Below are positions 47,620 through 60,027 of a stretch of 64,000 bases of DNA, piece after piece. A program made the translations under genes and the position numbers. Numbering within the stretch: position 1 is the stretch's first letter; the number at the start of each line of letters is the position of its first letter. Where the stretch lies: contig NC_059503.1 of NCBI RefSeq assembly GCF_914767665.1, positions 14,136,001-14,200,000 of the forward strand. The letters are read 5' to 3'. The notes beneath the pieces were generated by a model. It saw only the letters and a list, made by a program, of their open reading frames with translations, had not been told where the DNA came from and did not search any database. Source of the DNA: Harmonia axyridis (taxonomy: Eukaryota > Arthropoda > Insecta > Coleoptera > Coccinellidae).

Positions 47620-48547
47620 AAGGGTGTTTTTTTAGAGCTATAGAACTTTAAATTGCAATAAAACAACGATGATTATTCAATTGACATGAATTTCATTTAT
47701 CCGCAAGATAATCTTGTGGCATTATATTTTAAATATGATTTCTGGCATATGACCGCCACGGCTGGCTCGGATGTAGTCCAATCTGGACGTCCAACTTTCG
47801 ATCACTTTTTCCAACATTTGTGGCCGTATATCGGCAATAACACGGCGAATGTTGTCTTCCAAATGGTCAAGGGTTTGTGGCTTATCCACATAGACCAACG
47901 ACTTTACATAGCCCCACAGGAAGTTGTTAAGCGGTGTTAAATCACAAGATCTTGGAGGCCAATTCACAGGTCCAAAACGTGAAATTCAAACGTGTTTTTC
48001 AATAAATCGATTGTGGCACGAGCTGTGTGACATGTTGCGCCGTCTTGTTGGAACCACAGCTCCTGGACATCATGGTTGTTCAATTCAGGAATGAAAAAGT
48101 TAGTAATCATGGCTCTATACCGATCACCATTGGCTGCAACGTTCTGGCCATCATCGTTTTTGAAGAAGTACGGACCAATGATTCCACCAGCTCATAAAGC
48201 GCACCAAACAGTCAGTTTTTCTGGATGTAACGGTGTTTCGACATAAACTTGAGGATTAGCTTCACTCCAAATGCGACAGTTTTGTTTGTTGACGTAGCCA
48301 TTCAACTAGAAGTGCGCTTCATCGCTAAACAAAATAAAATGGACGTAGTGCGCGATTCGTATTCCGCACAGAACCATTATTTTCGAAATAAAATTGCACT
48401 ATCTGCAAGCGTTGTTCAGGCGTGAGTCTATTCATGATGAATTGCCAAATCAAACTGAGAATAAATCACTTGATAGCTGTTAAATGGGAGGCCATCTTGA
48501 ACAGTAATGCCAACTTAAAGTTATATACCTCGAAAAAAAACACCCGT
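47620..48547 (-). pseudogene. DD41D mariner deletion derivative, copy d
   Basis: It is flanked by TA (47618-47619 and 48548-48549), with full TIRs AAGGGTGTTTTTTTAGAGC and ...CACCCGT. The minus-strand C-terminal frame is 47722-47967. A 7-bp-class deletion near 47987 (the GGCGGTCACC stretch of other copies is missing) shifts the frame between the second and third Asp blocks. The shared N-terminal deletion junction is present near 48340. Confidence 0.88.
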
Positions 48548-49232
48548 TACATGCAAAATTTGAATTTTGTCGGATCTGTTCTCACGGAAATATTGGCTAT
48601 TTTTTTTTCGATATTTTACTTGAATTATCTATGGTTCATAAAATTTCAAATGATACTTGAAAATTTTCGAATATTTCCACATAGTAACCCTGAATTTCAA
48701 TTTTATTTGGATATTTTACGGCACTCGCTATTTATTTCCTGATATTCCTCAACGTCCTGTGCTAATCTGAAAGAACGTTGTCAAAATATATATACAATTC
48801 AGGCTTAAAAACCTGCTACCATCAACCAGAAAATTATGGCCTCCTTCAGATGGAAAGAGGGCAACTCCAGGTCGAATAAAAAGAACGAGAACCTGAAAAA
48901 AGGAATTGGGGTTGGGAAATCCCAAGATTTTATGTTGGATAAAAGTTCGCTGATCTCGCTCTGGGTCTTGAACGTCATTCATACTGTAGTCGTATAAATT
49001 CTGTTCCATTTCAGCACCAACAAAAATTCATCCTTTTTCCATGAACACTAAAGCTTAGCGGGGATGAACTGAAAACGATAGAATTCATAGGAATCCAGGT
49101 TATCTCCGAGTTCCTGCTCTCCTCGAATCACCATGTTGAGGTACTTCTGAAAACGTCACATCATTTCATTCGGCACTAAAAGGTATTGAGCATTGTAGAC
49201 TTCTTATTCTGGAGTTAACAGTGTACGCTGTA
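48548..49232. other. No gene seen
   Basis: No domain recognised. Confidence 0.5.
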
Positions 49233-50350
49233 CAGGGTGGGTAAAGTTCGTTTTCCAGTGAGGAAATCTTGAGTATTATCGAACTAGAAGAAAATAAATA
49301 TCGTCTATTTTTGAGCGCTCGTCGCCTAACAGATCCCAGCATCGTTTAGTCACAATGCCTGTAATTTTCGAATTTTCTTAAACAGTGAGGTTCGACCCAA
49401 AGAATTCGATAGACTTTTTTGAATAGACAACAATTTTTTTTTACTTTTTCGGTTTCTACATGAAAAATAAAAGATACTTCATATCAGCCATATCAGATAT
49501 TAAGCAATTTATTCAATATTAGTCAATAGTGGAATATTCGGTATTACGAATTTATATGGTGAGTCTGAGTGAAATTTATTTCAAGTCTAATTTTACGCAT
49601 AAATTACGTTATATCTGAAATGGATCAGTAGGATATGAAAAACAGCTTGCCAAATATATAAAATAAGTTGCTGAATTTTCTTAATTCAAATTGAACATCG
49701 TGTATATTATCGATTCATAAGATGCATAAAGGAGGCTCTACAAAGATTTATCACCATATGGCGAAATCCACTGGTTTTCCTTGAAACAGCTGTTTTTACG
49801 AAAAATGCTTATCCGAGGAAAACTGGAACTAAACTGACATTAGTGGAAAAATATATCTTCTGTTTATTCTCATCGGACGCCTCGAATGAAATTCGATTTC
49901 AAAAGTGATTTGAAAAAAAGTTATAGGGAAGAAAAATGAATATTCATATTTCGAAAAAAACAGCTGTTTTAAGGAAAACCAGTGGATTTCTTATTTGGTT
50001 TACTTGAAGAAATTTGTAGAGCTCATCTTATAAATCGATAATGTACAAAGTGTTCAGTCATAAATAAAGAAAATTCTGCAAAGATTCATTGGTAAAATTT
50101 GACAAGCTGTATTTCATACCTTGTACATCATTCTTCCATTTAAGATGTACTTTTTGATATTTTATAATTTTGAATGAGAAATAAATTCCAATGGGAGTCA
50201 ATGAAAACTATCATGCTTAAACCAGCAGTGAGGATTGGTATTAACTATGAAATATCTTTTATTTCTTATGAAGCAATCGAAAAAGTAGAAGAAAATAGGT
50301 ATTTCATTGAAAACAGAGTTGGGACCCGTCCAGGAAAACTGAACACCCTG
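49233..50350. mobile_element. CAGGGTG-ended inverted-repeat element (~1.1 kb)
   Basis: CAGGGTGGGTAAAG at left and GAACACCCTG at right, both next to TA. Inner arms pair: GAAATCCACTGGTTTTCCTT (about 49765) with its complement (about 49970), then ATCGATTCATAAGATG with its complement (about 50025). Outer arms are decayed. No coding capacity. Confidence 0.6.
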
Positions 50351-51091
50351 TATGACAGAAAATATATTCATTACGTAGTGCTCAAGCAATAAGGTAACTT
50401 TATGTGAAGTTAGAAATGGAGCACAGCCTTTATACTATCGATATAAGTGTACAAATTTTGGGTTAGTTCAAATACATCTGAAATGTTCGTGTCTTTTTTT
50501 CATGTAGATAAACAAATTAAATTTATTATAATCCAGGAGTAAACTATAATTCCACAAAGTATTCACACATACAATATTGGAGTATAAGACATTTATAGCC
50601 AAGCCTAAGATGATACTGAATACAATATATTCTTGCTAAACCATGTGAAGACCGTTTTGGGATTAAGGACTCACCCAAGTTTTGCGCTTGTAGTATAGAG
50701 CAGAGTTTATATTCATATATCCTGCCGTACATAAGTAGTTTTAGTGTTGGTCTACGACATTTGTTTTCCCTCAATCCAAATACCGCAAGAGGATACGATG
50801 TCAAACTTGACCAGGAAATTTCCAGATTGGATTCAGACGGCATTTTCTCTTCAACAGAGTGCTCTCTTATTGAAAAACGTAAGTCAATGAAGGTGATTTT
50901 GACCAACTGACCAATTCAAAAAAAGAAATCGTTTTTATTTTAATTCAGTTTCAGTCTAGATTCTAGGGAGCGCTTCGTTTTAATTAGATCATGTAGCTCA
51001 ACTATCTCTAATTTTGGGCCGACAATTTGAACAGGAAAGATTGATAACTCTAGCTTATAAAATATTATATTACTGAAAGATTTCGTAGTAA
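50351..51091. other. No recognisable gene; 120-codon open frame on minus strand
   Basis: A minus-strand frame at 50544-50906 is the longest here. It shows no motif I recognise, and nothing supports it as a gene. Confidence 0.4.
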
Positions 51092-51935
51092 AGGGTGTTT
51101 TTTTTAGAGCTATAGAACATCAAATTGCAATAAAACGACGATGGATTATTCGATTGACATCTGGACGTCCAATCTTCGATGATTTTTTCCAACATTTTGT
51201 GGCCGTATATCGGCAATGACACGGCGAATGTTGTCTTCCAAATGGTCAAGGGTTTGTGGCTTATCCGCATAGACCAATGACTTTACATAGCCCCACAGAA
51301 AGTAGTCTAGCGGTGTTAAATCACAAGATCTTGAAGGCCAATTCACAGGTCCAAATCGTGAAATTAGGCGGTCGCCAAACGTGTCTTTCAATAAATCGAT
51401 TGTGGCACGAGCTGTGTGACATGTTGCACCGTCTTGTTGGAACCACAGCTCCTGGACATCATGGTGGTTCAATTCAGGAATAGAAAAGTTAGTAATCATG
51501 GCTTTATACCGATCACCATTGACTGTAACGTTCTGGCCATCATCGTTTTTGAAGAAGTACGGACCAATGATTCCACCAGCCCATAAAGCGCACCAAACAG
51601 TCAATTTTCTGGATGTAACGGTGTTTCGACATACACTTGAGGATTACCTTCACTCCAAATGCGGCAGTTTTGTTTGTTGACGTAGCCATTCAACCAGAAG
51701 TGCGCTTCATCGCTAAACAAAATAAAATGGACGTAGTTCGCGATATGTATTCCGCACAGAACCATTATTTTCGAAATAAAATTGCACTATTTGCAAGCGT
51801 TGTTCAGGCGTGAGTCTATTCATGATGAAATGCCAAACCAAACTGAGAAGAAATCACTTGACAGCTGTTAAATCGGTCTCCATCTTGAACAGTAATGCCA
51901 ATTTAAAGTTATATACCTCGAAAAAAAACACCCGT
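51092..51935 (-). pseudogene. DD41D mariner deletion derivative, copy e
   Basis: It is flanked by TA (51090-51091 and 51936-51937). Its minus-strand frame 51146-51604 (152 codons) is the longest of the five: LTVWCALWAGG-type start, QQDGATCHTARATIDLLK, SCDLTPLDYFLWGYVKSL, and the region to IRRVIADIRPQ. A frameshift and a deletion of the last about 30 codons follow. Two Asp of the catalytic triad are in this frame; the first (SDEAHFW, near 51705) is upstream after a break. Confidence 0.9.
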
Positions 51936-53320
51936 TATAGTAAGTCACCTAGTTTCCGATATACAGGGTGTTTTCTGAGAGCTTTTTCAATAAAATTGTT
52001 TTTTTTTATAATTTATACATTTTGTAATTCCGACAGATAACCAATGGCTGAATTTGATTTGGTTGAATCCTATTCTTAAAATAAAGGCGAATCTTTATGC
52101 AGAAAGGGTATGGGAGAGTTGAAATTCATGTATCTCTAATATTGATGAATGAAGATGAACTCTGAACAAATGTGTTTTGGACAATGACTCGACCCGAGAA
52201 TTATCGATTTTCTTTTTCTCTCTCCTCATCTTTATTGAAGTTTTCTCACATATTTTCTATAAATAAATAAGTAAATACATCTTCCAGCGAATCAGTGTGG
52301 ATAATAATGTTCACCATCTGAAGCAGAAAATATTCCCTAAAAAATGCATGATTTTTCACCAGAATTATTCACCTCATGAAAGGCAAATTCTACAGGATTA
52401 ATACCATATTGGATTTGACAGGGAGGGTATCCTGAATAATATAGCCCAATTGAAATTCGGTTGAAAAATTTAGGGAGGGCAGTGTCGGAAACAGAAGGAA
52501 ATGATTTAGGTGGCCATATCAAGGAATTCAAAGGTGAAAAACGAACGGAAACAGAGCTCTTCGATCAATGCCTCATGAATATTTATCAGGAATGTAATAA
52601 TTCTTTTTTCCAGCCACAAAAGTCGATCGCGAAAAATATGTTGGATGCTTCGCGTCCATTAAAACTGGGAAGATTGAATAAACTAGATAAATAGTTTGAT
52701 TTTCGATATTTTCTGGGCATGAGTGAAAACACGTGAGTTTTCAAAATTATTGGTTCAGAAATTGATACTTGATTATCTGCAAATATTCAGAACGGAATTT
52801 GATTAGTACTTACCTATGTATTTGATTTGCAATCGAACGAATGAAGAACTTATAGACGTCAATATAACGTTCAACAGTTTTGATACACGTTTTTTCAATT
52901 TTACATAATTTTATTGAAATCATTTTTCAATGAAATAACATTTATATCGAGGTTCACAGATTTTCTCTACATTCAGATACAAACAGAGGAAAAATTCAAA
53001 ATTCAAATTGTTTCACAGTTTCTTTGCGAATACCTTCGACTTTATGGTGCTTATAAAATATAATTTTCCGAAAAAAAATCGCTTAGTAATATTTTAACAA
53101 GAAGCATGAGTTCTAGTGGAAACAAAAATGCGAGTCGACGAATGCTTTTTGTTAAAAAAATATTACTTTGCATTATATTTTTACCATTTTTTTCAGAGGA
53201 ACAATTAAATTCCCGAATGGTATTTGACAAGACAATTTCACGAGACCATAACAATTTGTTTTCAAAGGTATTGTGATTTTTTATAACAACAGCTGTCAGG
53301 TGTTAGCTAGGGTAAACTCC
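51936..53320. other. No gene seen
   Basis: A single CAGGGTGTTTTC motif at 51964 may be one end of a lost element. Frames at 52337-52694 have no domain. Confidence 0.45.
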
Positions 53321-54580
53321 TTAGAGTAACAAACGAAGATAGGGGGAGCATATATCATTTTCAGTAAGCAAATTTTGTCCCCGCCATGAACTATCAAATT
53401 TGACATGAAGCGCGCGGAAATGAAAACATATCAGTGATATGATATTTCACTAAATTCGCGAGTTTCTCCACAAAGAACGCACTCCTTATGTCCCATAGTA
53501 TATCAACGTTTCATATTAAGTCAAAATAAATTGGAATAAAAATACCCAAATATATCAGAAATTCAGAAAACAAACTTCAAGCGCGCTGAAACACCTGATG
53601 CACTAGGAGAGCGAAAGTTGCCAAACCTTATATTTCAGCAGGTAGATACAGAAAATAATAAATATTCTGCTTATTATGAATTCGACAATTAGGAAAAATA
53701 TCGCAATCCAATATTCATATTTGCAAACTTAATTGCTCAATACATATACAGGGTGGCCATTTGAAAACGAAACAGACGAGATTACAGACGAAATAAAGTT
53801 TTTCGATAGAAATGCTCGGACAGGTCGATTTCTGTTTCGAGGGGGACAACTTAAGATGTAGGTAACGGACGCATAGCGCTTCAACTCTTTCTGCTACAAC
53901 CCCCACCCCCAATTTTTGAATAGGGAAGATGGGGTGAGTGATACCTCAATTTAAAGGTATTTTTATACTGATTTCAGCAAAGTAATTGATTTTTCATTTT
54001 ATGCATTAGTTCTCGAAATATTCATGCGTTAGTTAGTTAGGAAGGAAGCCACAGTCATGGTTGTTTTTAAGCTCAAAATGTCGATTTTTCACAAAACACT
54101 ACAAGTGCCATGAAAACACTACTTCATTTTCAAATACTTAGTTAAGAATATTTCGAGAACTAATGCATAAAATGAAAAAACAATTACTGTGCTGAAATCA
54201 GTATAAAAATACCTTTCAAATGAGGTATCACTCACCCCATCTTCCCTATTCAAAATTTGGGGGTGAGGGTTGTAGTAGCAAGGGTTGAAGCGCTATGCGT
54301 CCGTAACCTACATCTTAAGTTGTCCCCCTCGAAACAGAAATCGACCTGTCCGAGCATTTCTATCGAAAAACTTTATTTCGTCTGTAATCTCGTCTGTTTC
54401 GTTTTCAAATGGCCACCCTGTATACAAATACATATATTTCATTCACAATAATATACGTTCATAATAATAAAGTAAAATTGTGGATTTGAAAATATATCAC
54501 AATCCGACAACGTAATCTAACCATGTTGGGGACATGTAAAATTTGTGTATATTTCCTCCATCTATGTTTATTACTCTATG
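53321..54580. mobile_element. MITE family 1, copy E, split by a palindromic element
   Basis: Left half 53321-53746 and right half from 54423 rebuild the MITE. The ends are TTAGAGTAACAAACG and TTTATTACTCTATG. GTAAACTCC precedes it and GTGAACTCG follows, a decayed target duplication with the same sequence as copy A. Confidence 0.8.
53749..54420. mobile_element. CAGGGTGGCC palindromic element, copy 1 (672 bp)
   Basis: The TIRs start CAGGGTGGCCATTTGAAAAC and continue for about 200 bp with near-perfect pairing. TA flanks both ends (53747-53748 and 54421-54422). The central loop (about 54010-54110) is single-copy. Apparent ORFs in the arms recur because the arms are complementary; they are not genes. 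Confidence 0.9.
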
Positions 54581-55559
54581 GTGAACTCGAAAAAAACTGC
54601 TGACAAGTGCTGTCATACAGTTTCTTAATTCAAAATTGGGCGTCTGTGATTAGTGGAAATTAAGACGAGGAAAATAGTCAAACTTATTATTCTCAATTGC
54701 ATCGTTTTTTTTTACAAGTATCTGAATAATTTTTTTTCTTGAAACAATAGCATGTTTTATCCAGGCCAAACCACTGGCCGGTTGAAATTATCAAACATTA
54801 AGTATAAAATACTGACTAGATAATTTTTAAGATAATTCTGACGATTTCAACTCGGAATTCCTGATACTACCCTTTCCTTCTATAGGTGGCCCTAATCCAT
54901 AAAATGATCATATCTCTTCAAAAAGTGCGAGTTTTTGCATAAACTTTTTCAAGAAAGAGTGGGCACACAAGTATTTTTAGATAGGTATCTTAGTCCCGCC
55001 AAAGAAGACCACTTCGATTCCTAACAAGAAATACACTTTCGTCTACTCACTCAACATAAATTCAACCACCGCCAAAAGTATAAGACTGGTAAGATGCAAT
55101 GCTTAACTCCCCGAAAAATACTATCGATCGTCTGCCAAGTCGCCTCATCTAACGATTTCATCTAAGGAAGCAGCAACCGATGATTAATTAGGAATTAGAT
55201 GGAGGGGACAAAAACAACAATTTAATTTTATTGGCCTGCCCGAAAGAAATGAAGTGATGAATTCAAGACAAGAGGAGAGCGTCGGGGGAGATGTTCATTA
55301 ATCACCTGCCTTTGGAACAAGTGTTCCAGTCGAGGGTGTACAGTTTCTAGGCCAGTAAGCGGTCGATGGGAAGCGACACACAGGTTCCAATCAGTGGCGT
55401 CCGCTGCGGGGAGGGAAATGGGACCAATGTTCTCCTCGCAAACACTGCAAATTTTAACACGATGGTTTATATTCTACCTCGTTGAATATCCTAATGATTG
55501 CTTAAGGGTTTACCTTGTATAGTGTCTTGAAGTTCTATTGTGTCTCCCATCAGAGCTGT
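54581..55559. other. No gene seen
   Basis: Slightly more GC-rich around 55000-55450, but no frame or domain is recognised. Confidence 0.45.
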
Positions 55560-55846
55560 GCTAACCATTGCACCATCTTCAGATTGCCTTCCACTTCCAG
55601 AGTTGTAACAAACTCTGGTATCTCGGATTGATTTTAGGAAGGTATATCCTAATTCCTACAAATGTTTCGTCTTAAACATTTTTTGCATGGGCAGTGCATT
55701 TTGTGACCTGGTGATCAGGAGTTTCTTCCTCCTCTTCAACAGAATCTGTACTCGTCAGGTTTTGTTAACCCTATTCTTATAAGGTGGTTTCTGAGACAGC
55801 AGTGCCCTGTCAGGAAGCTGGCGAGGAGTTGTAGCATGTTCTTACT
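55560..55846 (-). pseudogene. Non-LTR retrotransposon tail after RNase H
   Basis: The minus strand reads LLASFLTGHCCLRNHLIRIG, LTKPDEYRFC and, after a frame break, EEEETPDHQVTKC. This Cys/His tail follows RNase H in jockey/R1-like elements. It stops abruptly at the 672-bp element (55849). Confidence 0.75.
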
Positions 55847-55848
55847 TA

Positions 55849-56520
55849 CAGGGTGGCCATTTGAAAACGAAACAGACGAGATTACAGACGAAATAAAGTT
55901 TTTCGATAGAAATGCTCGGACAGGTCGATTTCTGTTTCGAGGGAGACAACTTAAGATGTAGGTTACGGACGCATAGCGCTTCAACCCTTGCTACTACAAC
56001 CCTCACCCCCAAATTTTGAATAGGGAAGATGGGGTGAGTGATACCTCAATTTGAAGGTATTTTTATACTGATTTCAGCACAGTAATTGTTTTTTCATTTT
56101 ATGCATTAGTTCTCGAAATATTCTTAACTAAGTATTTGAAAATGAAGTGGTGTTTTCATGGCACTTGTAGTGTTTTGTGAAAAATCGACATTTTGAGCTT
56201 CAAAACAACCATGACTGTGGCTTCCTTCCTAACTAACTAACGCATGAATATTTCGAGAACTAATGCATAAAATGAAAAAACAATTACTGTGCTGAAATCA
56301 GTATAAAAATACCTTTAAATTGAGGTATCACTCACCCCATCTTCCCTATTCAAAAATTGGGGGTGGGGGTTGTAACAGCAAGGGTTGAAGCGCTATGCGT
56401 CCGTAACCTACATCTTAAGTTGTCCCCCTCGAAACAGAAATCGACCTGTCCGAGCATTTCTATCGAAAAACTTTATTTCGTCTGTAATCTCGTCTGTTTC
56501 GTTTTCAAATGGCCACCCTG
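55849..56520. mobile_element. CAGGGTGGCC palindromic element, copy 2 (672 bp)
   Basis: Identical architecture and exactly the same length as copy 1, but with the central loop inverted relative to it. TA flanks both ends (55847-55848 and 56521-56522). It separates two retrotransposon pieces. Confidence 0.9.
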
Positions 56521-56526
56521 TATATT

Positions 56527-56840
56527 CAACCACTTTGTGAATCTTGAGTATTCCTTTTTAGGTTAGCTTTATCTCTTGAAACTTTGTAAAATCCAAGATA
56601 ATTCCATTTTCCTCAAATGTTTGATGAATTCAGGATAAATTCCATTGAAACCGGCAACTTTCCTTTTATATTTGATCTTGAAATTTTCCCATATCAGCCT
56701 TGAAACGATGACATGAGAGCTCAGAGCTTTGATAGCAGCTTGACTAACAGAATGGATTGCTATGTTACCTTTCTTTCTGTGCTCGTTTACACGTATATTT
56801 CCATTAGAAGTTTTTCTGCATGGGAAGCACTTAAACATAT
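56527..56840 (-). pseudogene. Non-LTR reverse transcriptase start fragment
   Basis: A minus-strand frame (56569-56838) contains KYKRKVAGFNGIYPEFIKHL, corresponding to the RT motif usually written KAxGxDGIxPEFLK. It may belong to the same dead element as the tail at 55560-55846, with the middle deleted. Confidence 0.6.
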
Positions 56841-57566
56841 GAACATATTTGCTTCAGTCGGATCTTGAACCCATATCTGCAGTAACTATTGGTTTTGAAC
56901 CACTGGGTTATGGAGTGTGGGTAGAATAGTAAAATACAGAGTCAGAGTCAAAAATTATCGATTTTGACATATACTGTCAGTTATTGTTACAAGATCAAGA
57001 TCAGCTACGTTGGTAATGAATGTTGTGGTTTGTTTCATTATTTTGATTCTCCTTTTCCTTGTAGGATTTATTAAATGTTTTGGTTATACGATTCGAACAG
57101 AGACAAATCTATCAAACTAAATATCACAGCGCCTCATTAGTGAGTTGATATTATGGTTATATGAATCTTCGAGGCATACCTACTTCAATACTTGACGAAT
57201 GGTAAGTTCGATTGTTAATTTTCTGTCTTTGTCTCCCATACTCGTCTATTAATTATGTCTGAAACATAAGCGACCATTTGAAGAGGTTCCAAACAGCAAA
57301 GCCAATATGACGCCACTTGATGCAGGGGCGTCTTCTCTTCTGGGGCCATCATACATACCTAGGTCATATTGTGAATACGGCATTATGTTTCTCTGTGTCA
57401 GTTCAAACGTTGACGACAGTAGTGTAGTTCTTCCTTGAAATAAGCAACTTGTAATATGAGGTGCAAAATCTATTCCGCATGACCAATTTCAAGAGGATTG
57501 TACCAACGGTCAGATAAAATAACCGACAACAATGACATCATAATCAACCACATCTCATATACTATA
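56841..57566. other. No gene seen
   Basis: Contains an AACCGACAACAATGAC stretch (about 57521) that recurs near 62366, so partly repeat-derived. Confidence 0.4.
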
Positions 57567-59512
57567 CAGGGTGAGTCTTTGACTTGTACATATATTTTAA
57601 CCCAAGATTCCTGAGGTCAAAAGAAACACTTTTTTCCTTTACCATTTTTTCCGATTCGGCCCGGTTAAAAAGATACAGGCTGTTGAAAATCGTTAAAAAA
57701 ATGTGATTTTCGGCTATATCTCGTAAATGGTTGTATCGAAGGAAATGATTTTTAAAATATAGCTTTTTTTTGATGTGATACATCTTCTCCGAACACCAGA
57801 TTCCATACACATTCTTCTGTTTCTTTGTTATGAACATAACATACCATAAAAATACCAGAAATTCGAAGAAACCAACTCTTAATAGTAATTTGAACGTTCA
57901 TTGAAGAATATTTGGCTAATTTGAAAAATAAAAGTATTCTTCATATTTTCTCGTACAAAGTGCCGTTTTCGAATAACTTGATCTTAAAAAAAAAAAATTA
58001 TCTGTGAAATTCAAAAAATTGGGTACTTTGGCTGAATGCAACTCTGTTCTATTTTGGAAAAAAAAACCACAGAAATGAATATTTACTATGAAGTCATGTC
58101 TCAGATTTAAGAATTGAAGTACTAGCCAACTTAGTTTGAAAATGAAGTTATTTGAATAAGCTCACCTCAACTCCTCGATTTGATTAAAAATCACTGAGCT
58201 TTGGCACAGCTCTGATAATAAGAAGATACTTCACTAAAATCAACATTCTTTTTGAAAAGTCCAGATTATTCATAAAACCCATGTTTAAAAAAGTTCTCAC
58301 AAAATAGTCCCATTATAATGACAACAATCAATATCCCACTAAAGACTGCTGCTATCGAACAATACTGTATTCTTCTTCGGCTCATTCAAACTCACATCGA
58401 AACATATCACTAGGACTAGGTACATACTAGACAAATTTTCATGTGATTGAGATTGAATACTTTTATTCTTTTGCTATTCCATAAATTCATCCTAAGAGCT
58501 TATGATTGACATACTTCCAAGAGGGCCATAATTGTTTTAATGTGAAAACAAATTAGGTGAGTTGAAAGAAACCAAATATTCTATTGTGGATATTTACATT
58601 GAATACTTCTCATTTATTTTCAATGCCAAAATCAAGATGAATTAAGTAGTAAAGTTGGCTATAATGTAGGTACACATCAACAACAAATTTGATTACAAGT
58701 GGAGTCTAACATTTTCCATTGATTACAGAGCCAGAATATTTTACATAATTCCATATTTTCATACTGATGGCTTCAAAAATATTGATACATTTCAATATTT
58801 TTATGAGATAGTTGGAACAAATCAAATGCTTCATTTCGTAACAAATATCTTATAACAATAACAGTGTAAACTGTAAATGAAAATTTTAGGTTAGAACTTA
58901 GAACATAGATTATTCGAACCGAACTGCTGTGTTTATATTTGGCATCACTCGAAATTTGAAATTCAAACTTAAAACCACAGATTACTATAGTCCGTGTTAG
59001 ATCTTTCATAGATGAATATTATTTATTTGAGATTTTAAGGTTAATTCTTGCACGAAAAATAAACAACGATATCATATAAATGAAATATAATGAATGAATG
59101 GATATGGGTATCAGAGCTAATATGGGTGGTAGCGAGCTCAATTCGTTATAATTATCGAAAATGAAATAGAAATCAAGAGAAGAATATTTAATCTTTAGCG
59201 TCAACGAAATTGGAATAACTCATTTATTTGATTATAAACACTACTTTGTTCAACAAATGGAATGTTAAACGTGAGTTTATGATGGTTTTTCTAATTCAGT
59301 AGCTTATTTCCAAGGTTCAAGAGGTATATCTTATGCTTGAGAAAACTTCAGTGTTCCGGTTTTCAGGGGTGAATTAGCTCATTTTGAAAATTTAAAATGG
59401 CTATATCTTTTTAACAGGGCCGAATCGGAAAAAATGGTAAATGAAAAAAGTGTTTCTTTTGACCTCAAGAACCTTCGGTTAAAATATATGTACAAGTCAA
59501 AGACTCACCCTG
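57567..59512. mobile_element. CAGGGTGAGTC-ended element (1946 bp), non-autonomous
   Basis: TIRs of about 105 bp start CAGGGTGAGTCTTTGACTTG and are flanked by TA (57565-57566 and 59513-59514). The interior has many stops and no transposase. The end at 40000-40014 is the same type. Confidence 0.82.
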
Positions 59513-60027
59513 TATACAGCCGTTCTATCGACAGACCGTAATATAGGAACATTTTTTTATAAAAAAATTGTATCATAGAATCAAAAAAGTTGGGAGTTAC
59601 GATACTGAATAAAGTCGCAAGCCACCACTGGTTCCAATAATGGCATACTTAGGGGAGTATAAATTTCTCGTCTGCCAAAAGCTCGGCTCGTCACTTTGCC
59701 ATTTCAATTTAATTTCGAAAATTGTACAGCGAATTCTGGACAACCTTTTATGGACGGAGGTAGGTGTCCTCTTCATTCTGTTTGATCTCTAGTTAAGGGA
59801 AAATAAATCATGATGTATCCGCGCTGGCACACACGAAAAACCTTCTCGAATGATATGGATTGAGATTCATGTTGAAGAGTCATTGATTCCTTTTTAGAGG
59901 ACGTTGGGGAATATGGGGAAGTAATCATAGTTGATGATAATACAAAAAAATCGAAAGAGGAACAATGTGGTTTGAGAACACTCAGTTTTGGACCAAACAC
60001 GCACATCTGAACGTAACTAATATACAT
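59513..60027. other. No gene seen
   Basis: No domain recognised. Confidence 0.5.

Noticed and set aside
50544..50906. 120-codon minus-strand ORF
   Set aside because: No recognisable motif and no neighbouring element. Treated as chance.
54257..54451. ORFs repeated in the arms of the palindromic elements (also 53715-53912, 55736-55984, 56357-56566)
   Set aside because: They recur because the arms are inverted copies of one non-coding repeat. In 55736-55984 part of the frame is the adjacent retrotransposon tail. No domain is present in the repeat-derived part.
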